Shown here: one piece after another, positions 23,101 to 33,366 of the stretch
Layout of the letters: every line of letters begins with the position of its first letter
Numbering within the stretch: the stretch's first letter is position 1
DNA from: Plumapathes pennacea
Taxonomy: Eukaryota > Cnidaria > Anthozoa > Antipatharia > Myriopathidae
Length of the DNA: 64,000 nucleotides
Assembly (NCBI GenBank): GCA_964036295.1
Contig: OZ038470.1
Span: 14,947,578-15,011,577, forward strand
Direction of reading: 5' to 3'
Program-made: the position numbers and the translations under genes
Notes under the pieces: generated by a model
What the model was told of the DNA's origin: nothing
The model's database searches: none
Seen by the model: the letters and a program-made list of their open reading frames with translations, nothing else

Positions 23101-23406
23101 ACTCACGCTTGCATTGACAAAGCTGGCATCCATTTCCGTCAGTTTTGAAACCATACTTGCAAGACTTGTTGCAGATTACTTTAGGACATTTTGCTGAAAA
23201 ATACACAGACACGTGATGCCCTTGAATCTATTCTCAGTACATTTTTTATGTATAATATTCGTTTCTAATGTAAAGAAATAACCTTGAATAAAATGAAACA
23301 ATCTGATACCGGCAAATGTATATATCAGCTTACCAATGTTCTCACTATAAGACAGGCACGTTCCTACAAAAAGTAGCAGGAGTAGCAGCGCCAACTTCAT
23401 TTCCAT
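14132..23406 (-). CDS. Secreted multidomain antistasin-type protease inhibitor, about 20 domains
   Basis: Minus-strand gene for about 635 residues. The signal-peptide exon is 23406-23334 (MEMKLALLLLLLFVGTCLS). Twenty domain exons of 84-93 nt follow, all phase 1: 23193-23107, 22724-22641, 22063-21977, 21848-21762, 21513-21421, 21130-21041, 20766-20674, 19920-19828, 19574-19482, 19237-19145, 18900-18811, 18563-18471, 18217-18125, 17880-17791, 17546-17454, 17196-17104, 16822-16730, 16491-16402, 15055-14972, 14693-14607. Each encodes one antistasin-like unit with spacing C-x4/5-C-x3-C-x10-C-x2-C-x-C, e.g. CPPFKMCRLFCKNGFKTD followed by ANGCRICACK. A probable last exon (14166 downward, after the strong acceptor CTGTTCTTTCCAG) reaches a stop at 14134-14132; it looks like a shortened domain read out of frame, so the C-terminus is less sure. 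In antistasin the P1 residue follows the second Cys. Here it is Arg in most domains but Lys, Met, Asn or Thr in others. Expected role: extracellular inhibition of trypsin-like serine proteases. Copy number and exon use may vary between individuals. Confidence 0.85.
14237..14402. repeat. Pyrimidine-rich low-complexity tract
   Basis: About 165 bases made almost only of C and T on the plus strand, with TTTTTATCTCT and TCTTCTTTTCC recurring. On the minus strand it is a purine tract, just upstream of the probable last exon of the antistasin gene. Confidence 0.6.
15108..15895. repeat. Two tandem copies of a 420-bp repeat within an antistasin intron
   Basis: Copy 1 (about 15108-15475) and copy 2 (about 15531-15895) share CGTCCGTCTGTAACGCTCTT, ATCCAAGATGGCCGCCAC, GTCGAGTGGTACGG, AGAGAAGTTTGTACT and AATGGACTTCAAAAAGGAAA in the same order. 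Both end in an A/G-rich tail (AAAGAAAAAAAG type). They break an intron whose flanks still match the intron beside the paralogous exon 22724-22641: a TATTATTATT block on one side and TATAAGCAGAGACTC on the other. They are probably a mobile element, inserted and then tandemly duplicated. Confidence 0.65.
16308..16347. repeat. Poly(C) tract
   Basis: A run of about 20 C followed by CT-interrupted C runs and CGCGGGGG. It lies in the antistasin intron about 55 bp from an exon edge. The minus strand is a long G run able to form quadruplex structure. Confidence 0.7.
20166..20258 (-). pseudogene. Decaying antistasin exon without a splice donor
   Basis: A full-length 93-nt exon copy with an open frame. 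The donor GTGAG has become TTGAG, the final domain Cys has become Tyr (ICTYK instead of ICACK), and the conserved Gly before the aromatic position is Ala. It is probably skipped in the mRNA; skipping keeps the frame because the exon is phase-symmetric. Confidence 0.65.
20341..20437 (-). pseudogene. Decaying antistasin exon with a 4-nt insertion
   Basis: Matches the standard exon but is 97 nt rather than 93. TATA is inserted in the AAAATAACC stretch, which shifts the frame between the second and third Cys and soon meets a stop. It lies only about 80 bp from the other decaying exon (20166-20258), whereas normal spacing is about 250 bp, so a deletion fused two units here. Confidence 0.65.
22180..22212 (-). 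pseudogene. Remnant of an antistasin exon (C-terminal end)
   Basis: On the minus strand this reads as the end of a domain (TGCAAAATATGCGAATGCGA, Cys-Lys-Ile-Cys-Glu-Cys) with a GTAAG donor. The upstream half of the exon and its acceptor are gone. Confidence 0.5.
22320..22372 (-). pseudogene. Remnant of an antistasin exon (second half)
   Basis: The minus strand holds codons for RTDKRGCKICEW, the second half of a domain with the last Cys changed to Trp. The donor position reads GCAAG and the first half is missing. Together with 22180-22212 it explains the wide gap between the exons at 22641 and 22063. Confidence 0.5.
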
Positions 23407-25121
23407 CGCCTATAATTAACAAAAAGAACTGTACTTCTTCCAATAGTAGTTGAGAACGTTCGCGGCATTGTTTATGCGCACATTTTCTGCGCATATTGTT
23501 AACAATGGGTGACGCAATGCAACGTCACGCACGCGCGGCACGGAATGTTAACACAACATGGTTCTTGAATACCATTCGTCAAAATAACTCTCTTAAAAGT
23601 CTGGTGACTCCTACTTTTATTTTAGTTTGTAAGTTTCTTCATCGATATAAAAAAAATCTAAACCTTGGAAGATTTTCGCGCGAAAAATAGATACGTTTTT
23701 TAAAACTTTCAAGGAAAGGTAAGTAATACGGCCAAGATGTTTGTTTGAGAGCGTTTATAAAAGTATTTTAAGTACTTTACTAAACATTATTGGCCCGATG
23801 TACACTGGAGAACTTTGATATTGTATGTAAGCTTAATCCGGCAAGCTTAACATGTTTAGGAGTCATCCTGATTACCAGGACAATATGAATTATATAAATT
23901 ATTTTATATCGAACGTCTGGATAGTTTAAAAATGTGTTCATTTCCCAATCATTGCTTGATGCGGCATATTCCGCGGGCTGCAGTGATAAACCGGGTACAT
24001 ACACTATATCTGATATAAACATATATCATTAGAGTTATAAAAGCACACCACACCACTCTCAGGTATCAAATCACTTATTAAATGAAATCCTTCCATTACT
24101 ATGTTTTCCTGACCAAATTAAACTCTATAAAATAATGTAAACACATCAAACCGGTAGTCCTTTTGCGCTGAAGGCGCGCGCGCTTACTTTACACGACAGA
24201 AAAGCATGGTGCCGCGACTACAGTCTAATAAAACAGTCGACGTTTGCAGGTAGTGCGAATCTATAAAATACTTTTATACTATCGCCGATACTATCGTCAA
24301 CTATGATATCGGAAAGAAACATTTAACTTAATTTGTTGGATAAAAATATGAACACAGAGATCCTCAGATTGTAGCAGGAAGTATTTCAAACCAAAAAACA
24401 CATGGAACCATGCACTAGAAACTAAATGTTGTTAAAATGATGATTATACCTTGCTTCTTGCTTAAGATGTTAATTATTCTTTCCCGTATAAAGTGGAAGA
24501 GGTAGCAGTAATGGTTAACAGTCCCACAATTTATCAGCTGCGGCTCACCAGAATTAACTGTGATGCCTCTCTCAGTGTGTTCTACCAACTTACCCGAGAT
24601 ATCTAGGATCGCTCAGAACAGCTTTTTCCTTCACAGGGCACAGATGAAATGACAGGCTAAGATAGATGTACAAAGATGGCTTCAGAAATTGAACAGTACC
24701 ATCAGTAGGACATGGATTAGAATGGCTTAATGTGGACAATAAACTTATTCATGTTTATCAAGACAATAAAACACTTTCATCCTCATCGAAGCTCAGATAC
24801 TCTCAGAGCCCATGTTATGTAACTATGGAGACACTAAGTAAGCGATGGCTGGAAGTTGGTCAACCTGCTTTCCACCGGGTTGTGTTTTTATTTCTCCCTG
24901 TTGTAATCTGAGCTCTATGTGGGTTATTCACTTGCTATGTCAAAAATTATTAAAAGTATGAACTTATTTCAAGGCAATGTTTACTCTCGAATCTTGTCGA
25001 AGCATGACATTTTTCCGTCACAGTATTGACTGTTAGTGCTTATTAAACTAATATCTTTGGTATAAGTTTGGCGTAATTACGGGGTCCGTACTGCGGACGA
25101 ACAAGCAGCTTTACCAATGCA
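23407..25121. other. Intergenic region upstream of the antistasin gene
   Basis: About 1.7 kb between the antistasin start and the first copy of the 7.6-8.0 kb segmental duplication. The antistasin promoter should lie in the first few hundred bases (minus strand); no clear TATA box was seen. Short open frames are unsupported. No repeat or RNA gene was recognised. Confidence 0.4.
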
Positions 25122-25247
25122 CCATTTCAACCCTTAAATGTGGAAATAGGCCTACATTTTACAGCACATACATGCTGTATTAGAATGAAGACTATTTATC
25201 GCTTGTCTACAGAATGTGATCAACCTCCAGTATGATATTTCAAGTGC

Positions 25248-25253
25248 TTTATT
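25248..25253 (-). terminator. Poly(A) signal of gene A
   Basis: TTTATT on the plus strand is AATAAA on the minus strand, about 115 bp beyond the predicted stop codon. The same signal sits at matching positions in copies B and C. Confidence 0.55.
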
Positions 25254-25367
25254 TTTATCAAACAAACATTACAAGTGACACAAGAATTTTAGTCAAACAA
25301 CAACAACAAAATGAAGCAAGGTTGATTTATGGTTTCTTGGAAATCCGGTTATTCTGTTCACTGGATA

Positions 25368-28300
25368 ACTATATAAATAGAAAAAAGAACATGATTAAAG
25401 ATTACTAAAGCGTCAAGTGTTTTTCATATACCATCATGACAAGGTCTTCTTCAAGATTTAAAACAACAACCTTAATACTGAAGACTAAGTCCCTTATGCA
25501 CCTCAAGACGTATATGGATAACGTGTTTATGGAACTGTTGTTTAGTTACTGAGTTTTGATTCACTCAAAACAACTTAGTAATACAGTATTATTATTTACC
25601 TTTTGGCTTGCCGTATCCATAGTAAGGACGATATGGATATTTGCCGTAATTGCTAGCATCTTCATCTTCAGAGTGTTCGTCGTAATCTGCAAGTCAAGAA
25701 GTATTTTCATTTTCACTGAACTAAAGGTTTTACTGATACCCAATGGCTTTGATAGTCGTCTTCTTGACCATTACTTGAATTATATAACTTGTGTGTAATT
25801 TCCACGTACTCGAATTGTTTAGGTTTATCCATAAATGACAACTGAATACTTTTTACATATACGAAATGGTGCATTTAATTATGTTTTAAATTGCAAACAA
25901 TATACAATTTTACTTTTTCTATATGTTATGGTACTACATAAAGCTGTTCAATATACAATCTGGGACGCTAATGCTTCAGTAGTCTATATTCGGACAGTGC
26001 TTAGAGTAAATTGGTAACCGAAAAAGACATTTATTGGCCCCTTCCCCAATCAATGTTGTGTTATCTTTGGTTAGGATGAGTAAAACCTTTTGATCATCTT
26101 TGAGCGAGGAAGAGGGGCGGGCTGGGGGTGGGGGGATGTGTAAACAGTTTGCCCAACATTGAAGCTAGGGAAAGTAGGTTTAAACTTACATCTTCGGTGT
26201 TTATGTCCACCATGGTGTTTGTGTCCGTGCTTGTGGCCAGAGCGATGTTTACGTTTTCCATAGCGTCCATAGTGCCCATAGCGTCCATAGCGTCCGTAAC
26301 CTGACAAAAAAAGAAACGTTCGTGAAGTCATGAATGTAATGAATCATTCGATGTTGTGTGCACTCCAAATTATATCCGAGCGTTGGACTCGCCAGAAATT
26401 CTTTGTTTGCTCATTGGGAATATAACAGGAATACTCACTACGCCTTGCGTCTTCGTCCTCAGAAGTCTCAAGTGCATCTGCATTTAAGTATCATTTGTTA
26501 GTAAAATCAAGAAAATATCAAAAGATTTAAATCATAAGAATATAGAATATTCAGCAGAAAATTAACAGAAGATAAAAATGTACTCTTAAGGTGTTGACCT
26601 ACTTTGGTTTTCTGCGTCTTCCTCGGCATCTTCCGTTTCATCATAATCTGTAGGATATAACAAAAAAGGCATAAATTCAGGATACAGTGCAATATTAATT
26701 AATATTTCTCATCCCACTGACAAAGTGCAGATGTTCATAAAGGAAAAGACAGGGAAAAAATGACCGAGAAAAATAACCTTCTGTAAAACGTATATTCCTA
26801 AAAGATTCTCAAACTTACACTTGTGTCCATAACGGCGTCCGTGTTTACGTCCGTATTTACGGCCGTAGCGGTGTCCACGATGTCCACGTCCATAGCCATA
26901 GTACTCTATATGAGTAAAACAAATGATGTAGTTAAGTAAATGTGCAGTTATATAAAGTACAAATATTTTAGTCACAAGTAAAAACCAACTTACTACGCCT
27001 TGCGTCTTCGTCTTCAGAAGTCTCAAGTGCATCTGCATTCGAATATGATTTGTTAGTAAACTCAAGAAAATATAGAGGTTATAAATTATAAGAATATAAA
27101 AATGATAATTTCAGTAGCAACAATGTATTGATGGTTATACTCTGAGTTTAATTGCTAAAATGGAATAGCGTAAAATACAATTACGTCTACTGTGTTGATG
27201 CACTAATCTATTTCCACCAATAAGCCATTGAGAGAATTTAGCAAAGCTTGTTAAAAAATAGCACTTGTACAGCAACAGTGCCATTTTTTTCTGAGCTCTG
27301 ATTGAGAGTTAATTTATTGTAGGCTTAAATAACACGGAGCTATATATGTTTTGCATCAAAACATTTAACAGAAGATACAAAGGTATTTTCAAGGTGTTGA
27401 CCTACTTTGGTTTTCTGAGTCTTCTTCAGCATCTTCCGTTTCATCATAATCTGTAAGATAGAACACAAGAGACATGAATTTAAGATACAGCACAGTATCG
27501 ATTAATATTTCTCAGTCAACTGACAAAGTGCAGATGTTCAGAAAGAAAAAGACAGGGAAAACATGACCGAGAAAAATAACCTTCTGTAAAATGACAAAGT
27601 CCTAAAAGATTCTCAAACTTACACTTGCGTCCATAACGGCGTCCGTATTTACGGCCGTAGCGGTGCCCACGGTGCCCACGTCCATAACCATAGTACTCTA
27701 TATGAGTAAAAAAAATGATGTAGTTAAGCAAAGGTGCAGTTATATGAAGTACAAATATTCCAGTCAAAAGTGAAAATCAACTTACTTCGCCTGGCGTCTT
27801 CTTCTACGGCATCCTCCTGATCGACTTTACAGACAAAAAAATGTATATAAATATAAGGATAACTTACTAAAGTACATTACAATGATGAATAAATGCGTTG
27901 TGCTTTATACACTTCTCTAGTGCAGAATATAAGGCAAGGAACAACTTTCAAATGAAACGAACATTTCATCAAGCTTTGATACCAAATTGAAGACAGGCTC
28001 ACGTCAGATTGATGGGGTGATTGTAACCAATTATATCGCGCGTACTATCACTGCATTATCTTATCAAAATACTTTTATTGTCAGATTTTTTTCTTTTTCT
28101 TCCTTTTTTTTTTCTTTTTTTTTTTTTTTGCTGGTTTATGCATACCTAGGCTATTGCTTTCTTCTGGAGTATCTTCCTGCTCGTCATAGTCTGCAAACAA
28201 ATTAGAGAATTTAAATGAAGTACAATACAATTGTCATTCCTAATATTGCATGTTTATGAAATTATTACTCACATCTGCGTCCATATCGATGTCCCTTGCG

Positions 28301-30267
28301 TCCGTATCTACCCCCATACCGACGTCCATACCCTTCAAATAGAAATTATAGCATTAATGTACTTTCTACCTAAAAAAACCGCAGTTGAATATTGTATTTT
28401 AATAGATGCTATAATTCTAACCTCTTCTGGCATCCTCGTCTTCAGCATTTTCTTGCTCATCTGAAAATAGTATACCAATTTACCATGGTCCTCCGTATAA
28501 ATATAGCTGATAAACTGTTTGATGTAGTTTTGATAGGTTTTGTGGATAAATATAAATGGCTGATCCAGTTGAGTTGAAAATTAATTATAAAACTCACAAA
28601 GTGGACGTAAATGCTTAGTTCTAAATGTACGGAGAAACATGAGCAGCACTGAGTCCTAAGCAGTTACTGACCTCGTCTCTCAACCTTAAAATATGAAGGA
28701 ATTTAAAGAACTAACAAACTTCTCGAAATGAGTAGGAAATTTCCCCGGTGCTGTGATGTTTCTTAGCAAGTACACTGCAGATACACTTGGTGTTACCTTG
28801 GTTGGTAGCTTCTTCAGGGGCATCCTCTTTCTGTTCATCGTATTCTGCAGAGAACAGATGTGCATCAGACTTTGTATGAGCAGTGTGGGATTATTATTTG
28901 GCCACTTCTCGTTTGGTAATAATATTCTTGTGACAACTTCAAAAAGATACGTCATGGAATGATCTGCAGTTCAAACTGATCAGACTATCAACTCTTCACA
29001 ATTATTTTTCGGGGCACTTGGGAAACTTAGGATAGAACTGACCATTTGCGAGTCCGCCATTGGCCCGTGGTTTCTAATATTTGAAGCTATGCTGTATTTT
29101 GAACATCTATCAGTAATTTAATCAGGCATTTTTTAAAATTAATGAGTAAGATTATTTCGTGTCATCCAACGTATCGACAATAGTACGTGTGATTGCAAGA
29201 TATTGACGACAAGTCCACAAAAAAGACTGCAATGAAGCTCTACATTTTCACATTCAAAACCAAAATACCAGATCAGACCAAAAACGGATGTTACAACTGA
29301 AATGAAGAGTAATCTTATAATTAACGCGAAACCCTAACTCGGCGACGTGATTCATGATGGCAGCAAATAGATAAAACGCGACAATATCCAAAGGCAAAAA
29401 ATAATACTCACTCCTATGAACATAGTAGCAGCGAATGGCGCGACCATATCCGTACGCAAGTTTACAGACTGAAATAATGAGAAACAGTGTTGTTGTAAGT
29501 ACCACTGATTACTTGGTATAGTTATAGTGGAAAAAGGAAGACGTGTCGAGTTAGTTAAGATAAAACTGCCACTCCTGGTACTTTCTGCTGATAAATAAAG
29601 CAATAAAGGGGTCTAATACCTCTTTTTTTGGATAGATGATACGCCCTGCTCGCATCCTCGACTTCTTTAGCTAAGAAATAAAAATATATTAGTTTGCGCA
29701 AGGTAACACAATATAAGTCAACCAACTTGCCTGTTGCCCATTTTCAAAGCGAGGCCAAGTGCAAAAGTTTGTGTATAAACATGTGTTTGCATAATTTATC
29801 TTGTCCAAATGAGTTATTTTCAACAAATTAACATGTGAGTAAAATTTGACTCCTTTTTAGTAAGCATGGTCGGGAGGAAGAATTCTTATCACACCACACA
29901 CAAAAAAGATTCGAGGCTGATATACTTTAGCGGGCCACCTGATGATAAAACGTGGTGGGCTTTTCTAGCAAACGAAGCTTATTCAAATCCCGATAACGTG
30001 TTTTGTATGAGCAGTTATAATAAATTTGTATTAATTTGAAAGTTCAAAGTTTCATTTCAAAGTAAATGGATTGATGTTTATGGAAAAAAAGAACAAGAAA
30101 AACGTGATAACCTTATCCTAGACAACAGTATTTGCTGGAACTCCAGCAAATGTAATTAACAAAATACCTTCAGCCTTAGGAGAGTCTTCAACTTGAGTCT
30201 CTTCCTCTTGAAAGGAAGGCGCAACAAATGCGGCAAACAGCACGATAGCAACAATCCACAGCTTCAT
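25368..30267 (-). CDS. Secreted acidic/cationic modular polyprotein, copy A
   Basis: Predicted 325 residues from 17 exons (high to low): 30267-30168, 29670-29620, 29468-29412, 28844-28797, 28460-28422, 28332-28273, 28190-28146, 27824-27786, 27697-27623, 27450-27406, 27032-26994, 26905-26819, 26647-26603, 26477-26439, 26300-26190, 25686-25600, 25378-25368. Every intron is phase 1 and GT/AG, and the total is a whole number of codons. Start MKLWIVAIVLFAAFVAPSFQ is a signal peptide. Acidic pairs follow (YYDETEDAEEDSENQ, then NALETSEDEDARR), each pair preceding a cationic module such as KYYGYGRGHRGHRYGRKYGR. Acidic parts end in ARR (or SKKR before the first module, VCKLAYGYGRAIRCYYVHR, which has two Cys). 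The fifth module is different and His/Lys-rich (KRKHRSGHKHGHKHH). The C-terminus is PYYGYGKPK plus a tiny exon, VIQ-stop, with a strong pyrimidine-rich acceptor in all three copies. Possible roles are precursor of cationic peptides released at dibasic sites, or extracellular matrix. No named family was recognised. Confidence 0.85.
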
Positions 30268-30321
30268 GGTCACGTCAGGATAATCAGCTTCAGTAAAGTG
30301 AAGACTGCAAAATTTCACTTG

Positions 30322-30329
30322 CTTTTATA
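30322..30329 (-). promoter_or_regulatory. TATA box of gene A
   Basis: TATAAAAG on the minus strand, 55 bp upstream of the chosen ATG (30267). Transcription would start near 30295. This excludes the in-frame ATG at 30318 and supports the start at the signal peptide. Confidence 0.7.
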
Positions 30330-33131
30330 CAGTTTTGTGAAGTATTTTTAGCTGGGCTATGCTCACGTTGTTCGTTTCAGTGATATTAAAGCGCTTTACT
30401 ATTGATGTAAGGCCTTTGTTAAAATATTGAACTTATATCATATATTTCTTCTATCTTTTCTTTTGTTATATTACTGTTATTTCAATCATCTCTAGGCACG
30501 AGCGTCCTTTCATTTTTCCTTGCAAGTCTTACTAATTTCAGTGCAATCAAAGGTATTATAAAGCCGTGCTTCAACATGACTGAATACCGTCGAACAGATT
30601 ACCAAATGCAATCAAATAGGTTTTATGATCCTATATTTTTTGAGAGCTCAAGCGTCGATATTGACATTGGCTCTTTTTTACTGCAGTTTCAGTATTCCGT
30701 ATCCAATTCCTAGGAGTATCAGCTCGAAGATAATTTCAGTGGCAACTTCCTTCAACACGCAATATGAAGCTCTATATGAAAAGCACCATATCAAAATTTT
30801 TAGACGTCGTGTCCTTTCAGTTAATCCCGATTTCCGAAAAAGAGGCAAGAAAGACTTGTATTGGAATACGAGAAACTTCCTCGCCAACACGAGAAGCAAA
30901 AGCCAAAACAATTGTATAAAAATACAGATTAAATTAGTTGCTTGGGGAATATATATAATATATGTACTCGGGTATATCCTGAATGATTCAGCAATATTTA
31001 TACGCAACTCTCCTATGCGATTTTGCCGAGACTAATCAGTTTTCGTGCAAGATTATTAAAGTCGAATTCAACATTATGTGCTAGTGTTAACGGTGTTAAT
31101 GCTTTCCTACAGCAACTAACTTGCAAAGTGATATCATACGTAAACTTAACCCTATTCTAAGGTAAGGAATTATAACTAGCTCATGGTAAAATTTAGAATT
31201 CCTCAATCTATGACTGGAATAGAAAAAAACAAAAGAATCTTCATCATTGGATCAATAAAGAAACTTAAGTTAAAAAACAACGTGGCAGCAGACGAGTGTA
31301 CAGCCTGGATTTTAGTCACAAACTGCGCAAATGCATATGCAAAGCAAACGCAATATTCCTTAATTCGCAGTGAAAACAGGCCATCCGTGCATTCACAGCC
31401 ACTGAAGAAAGCGACTAAATCCTAACTACCAGTACTAGTTTTTTTAAATTTATTTTACGTGTTGTGCCAGGGTAAAAATATCAAGGTACATTATATACTT
31501 TTCCAATACTTTTTTTACGGAATGGGTGCGTTCCTGTTGTCTATACATTCTATACATTGCTCATATTTAATCTGAACCTCATTTGAATATGTCGCAATCC
31601 TTTCTCCTAGAATTTAATTTTTCATTGGGCAATGTCAATGCCATACACTTTAGTACTGGAACTTTATACTGGCCAATTTAAAAGTAATACTTCAATCTGC
31701 TATGAGCCTTGGCAATAAAGGTTTCAGTAACTATTGTTACTGTGAAATCGGCTATGCAATATAACTATAATAGTGTTGCGGGAAAATCTTCAGCACAAGT
31801 ACAATACGGTTGTCATTCTTCCGGTCTTCTTATAGGTTAAACTATCTTAGCCATACAAATTTTCTATGATGAGGTTGTTTTGGTGCATATCTTCTAGTGC
31901 ATACCACGATCTATGTAAGTACTCGAAGGGATGCATCAAAATGACCATTATGTTGCCAGCCTTTAACTAGAGCGATATTTCGGTTGGAAAATTATGCTAT
32001 TCTACTTAAACATCATCTATTTGACTCTCAGCCGCTTATACACAGTTTTCATTCTTCCGGACTTCTTATAAGTTAAACTACCTTAGAAGTGCGAGTCGGC
32101 TCTGTGATGATGTTGTTTTGGTGCATCCCCTTTAGTTGTTACCCCGATCTCTGCAAGTATTCGAGGGGATGCATCAAATTGACCATTATTTTAAAAAGCC
32201 TTTAACTTTAGGGATATCACGGTTAGAAATCTGAACTACACTTCTTTAATTATCGTTAATTTGACTCATTATTGCCAATATATAAGGCGAGGTTCCACTG
32301 TATTTGTTGCCGCTGACCGTCGCTGTTCGACGGTATGACTTTGCAGTGGTGGCTAGATGGGATCCTGCTAAGGGAAGTAACCGAAAGAGGACTGAAACCG
32401 AGTGTTGTTCGTAAACTCTCCGAGCGAGAGCCGATTGTAATGATTTCCGGAAATTAAATTGTTGGCGGGAATTGTGCACAGAATAAAGATGGAAGGCTGG
32501 AACGGACATTTGATAAGTGCGAATTTTGCAGTAAATTGCCTCTATAGAGACAAATTAAATTTCGCAAAGAAAGAGCTCGGTATATAAAACCGAGTGAGTG
32601 AGTGACAAGAGCTTTATTGGCATGACCTTCATGCTTTTACAATCGGGTATTGCTAAAGCCTATTTCTATAACAGTAACGATGTATAAGATATAATATACA
32701 TTCATGGCTGACTAATTATGTTGAAGTTTGTAATCACGTAAATAGAAACACGAAGATAAAAAGTTTGCTATGAATGAGTAAATATTTGAGTGAATATTTC
32801 GTTTATACGGAGTGAATATTTCGCCGTTAGTTAACGGCGAAGTTTGGATCAGTCATATACAGAGAAGCATAATTTCGAATTTTTGATTTTCTCTCTAGAT
32901 ACGACTGACGGCGAATTTTTCATTTATATATATTCTCAGGCTGGAATTATTAACGTGGAAGATTATGATTACTTACAATTTGGAACCTGGTTTTCTGATT
33001 TTGAGGCGTGTAAGTTCAGAGAATGGAGTAAGGCAAGTAATTGAGCACTATGAAGAACAAACTCGAGCCAAATTCATAGTTGTGAAAAAGGACAAGAATT
33101 TCGGGACAATTGGTAGTGTACCGGCAAATAG
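30330..33131. other. Upstream non-coding part of duplication copy A
   Basis: Holds no gene that I can support. Overlapping open frames at 30625-31035 (both strands) recur in copy B but show no domain or signal peptide. A tandem pair of about 236-bp repeats lies at 31813-32235. A TTTATA/GAGTGAGTGAG patch occurs near 32590. Confidence 0.5.
31813..32235. repeat. Diverged 236-bp tandem pair, copy A
   Basis: Two units, starting near 31814 and 32050, share CATTCTTCCGG, CTTCTTATA, GTTGTTTTGGTGCAT, GGGATGCATCAAA and TGACCATTAT in order. The unit contains its own short inverted motif (TGGTGCATCCCC against GGGGATGCATCA in the second unit), so it may be a small mobile element. Confidence 0.6.
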
Positions 33132-33256
33132 CCATTTTAACCCTTAATGTGGAAATATGCCTGCATTTTACAGCACATACATGCTGTAATAGAATGAAGA
33201 ATATTTACTGCTTGTCTACAGAATGTGACCAACGTCCAGTATGATATTTCAAGTGC

Positions 33257-33262
33257 TTTATT
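33257..33262 (-). terminator. Poly(A) signal of gene B
   Basis: AATAAA on the minus strand, at the position matching that of gene A, about 105 bp beyond the stop codon. Confidence 0.55.
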
Positions 33263-33366
33263 TTTATCAAACAAACATTACAAGTGACACAAGAATTTTA
33301 GTCAAACAACAACAACAAAATAAAGCAAGGTTGATTCATGGTTTCTTGGAAATCCGGTTATTCTGT

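Larger units (their letters stand above)
25122..33131 (-). repeat. Segmental duplication, copy A (about 8.0 kb)
   Basis: First of three head-to-tail copies. The edge is set by the block ending ACAGCACATACATGCTGTA just inside 25122 and again just inside 33132 and 40781. Gene A lies in the first 5.1 kb, and its non-coding upstream region (30.3-33.1 kb) is repeated almost base for base after gene B. Copy A differs from B and C by one extra exon cassette and by lacking the insertion found at 35555 and 43209. Confidence 0.85.

Noticed and set aside
28598-28648. A possible 51-nt phase-1 exon between exons 4 and 5 of gene A (VLLMFLRTFRTKHLRPL), also in B and C.
   Set aside because: Composition is unlike the neighbours, the donor is GC in copy C, and skipping it gives the usual acidic-acidic-basic order. 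It could still be a rare cassette exon.
30268-30318. An upstream in-frame ATG extending gene A (also in B and C).
   Set aside because: It lies next to the TATA box, upstream of the expected transcription start, and would place a hydrophilic stretch before the signal peptide.
30625-31035. Overlapping open frames on both strands (136 and 109 codons) found again in copy B and partly in copy C.
   Set aside because: The copies are too recent for shared frames to mean anything, the frame is altered in copy C, and no domain or signal peptide is seen.
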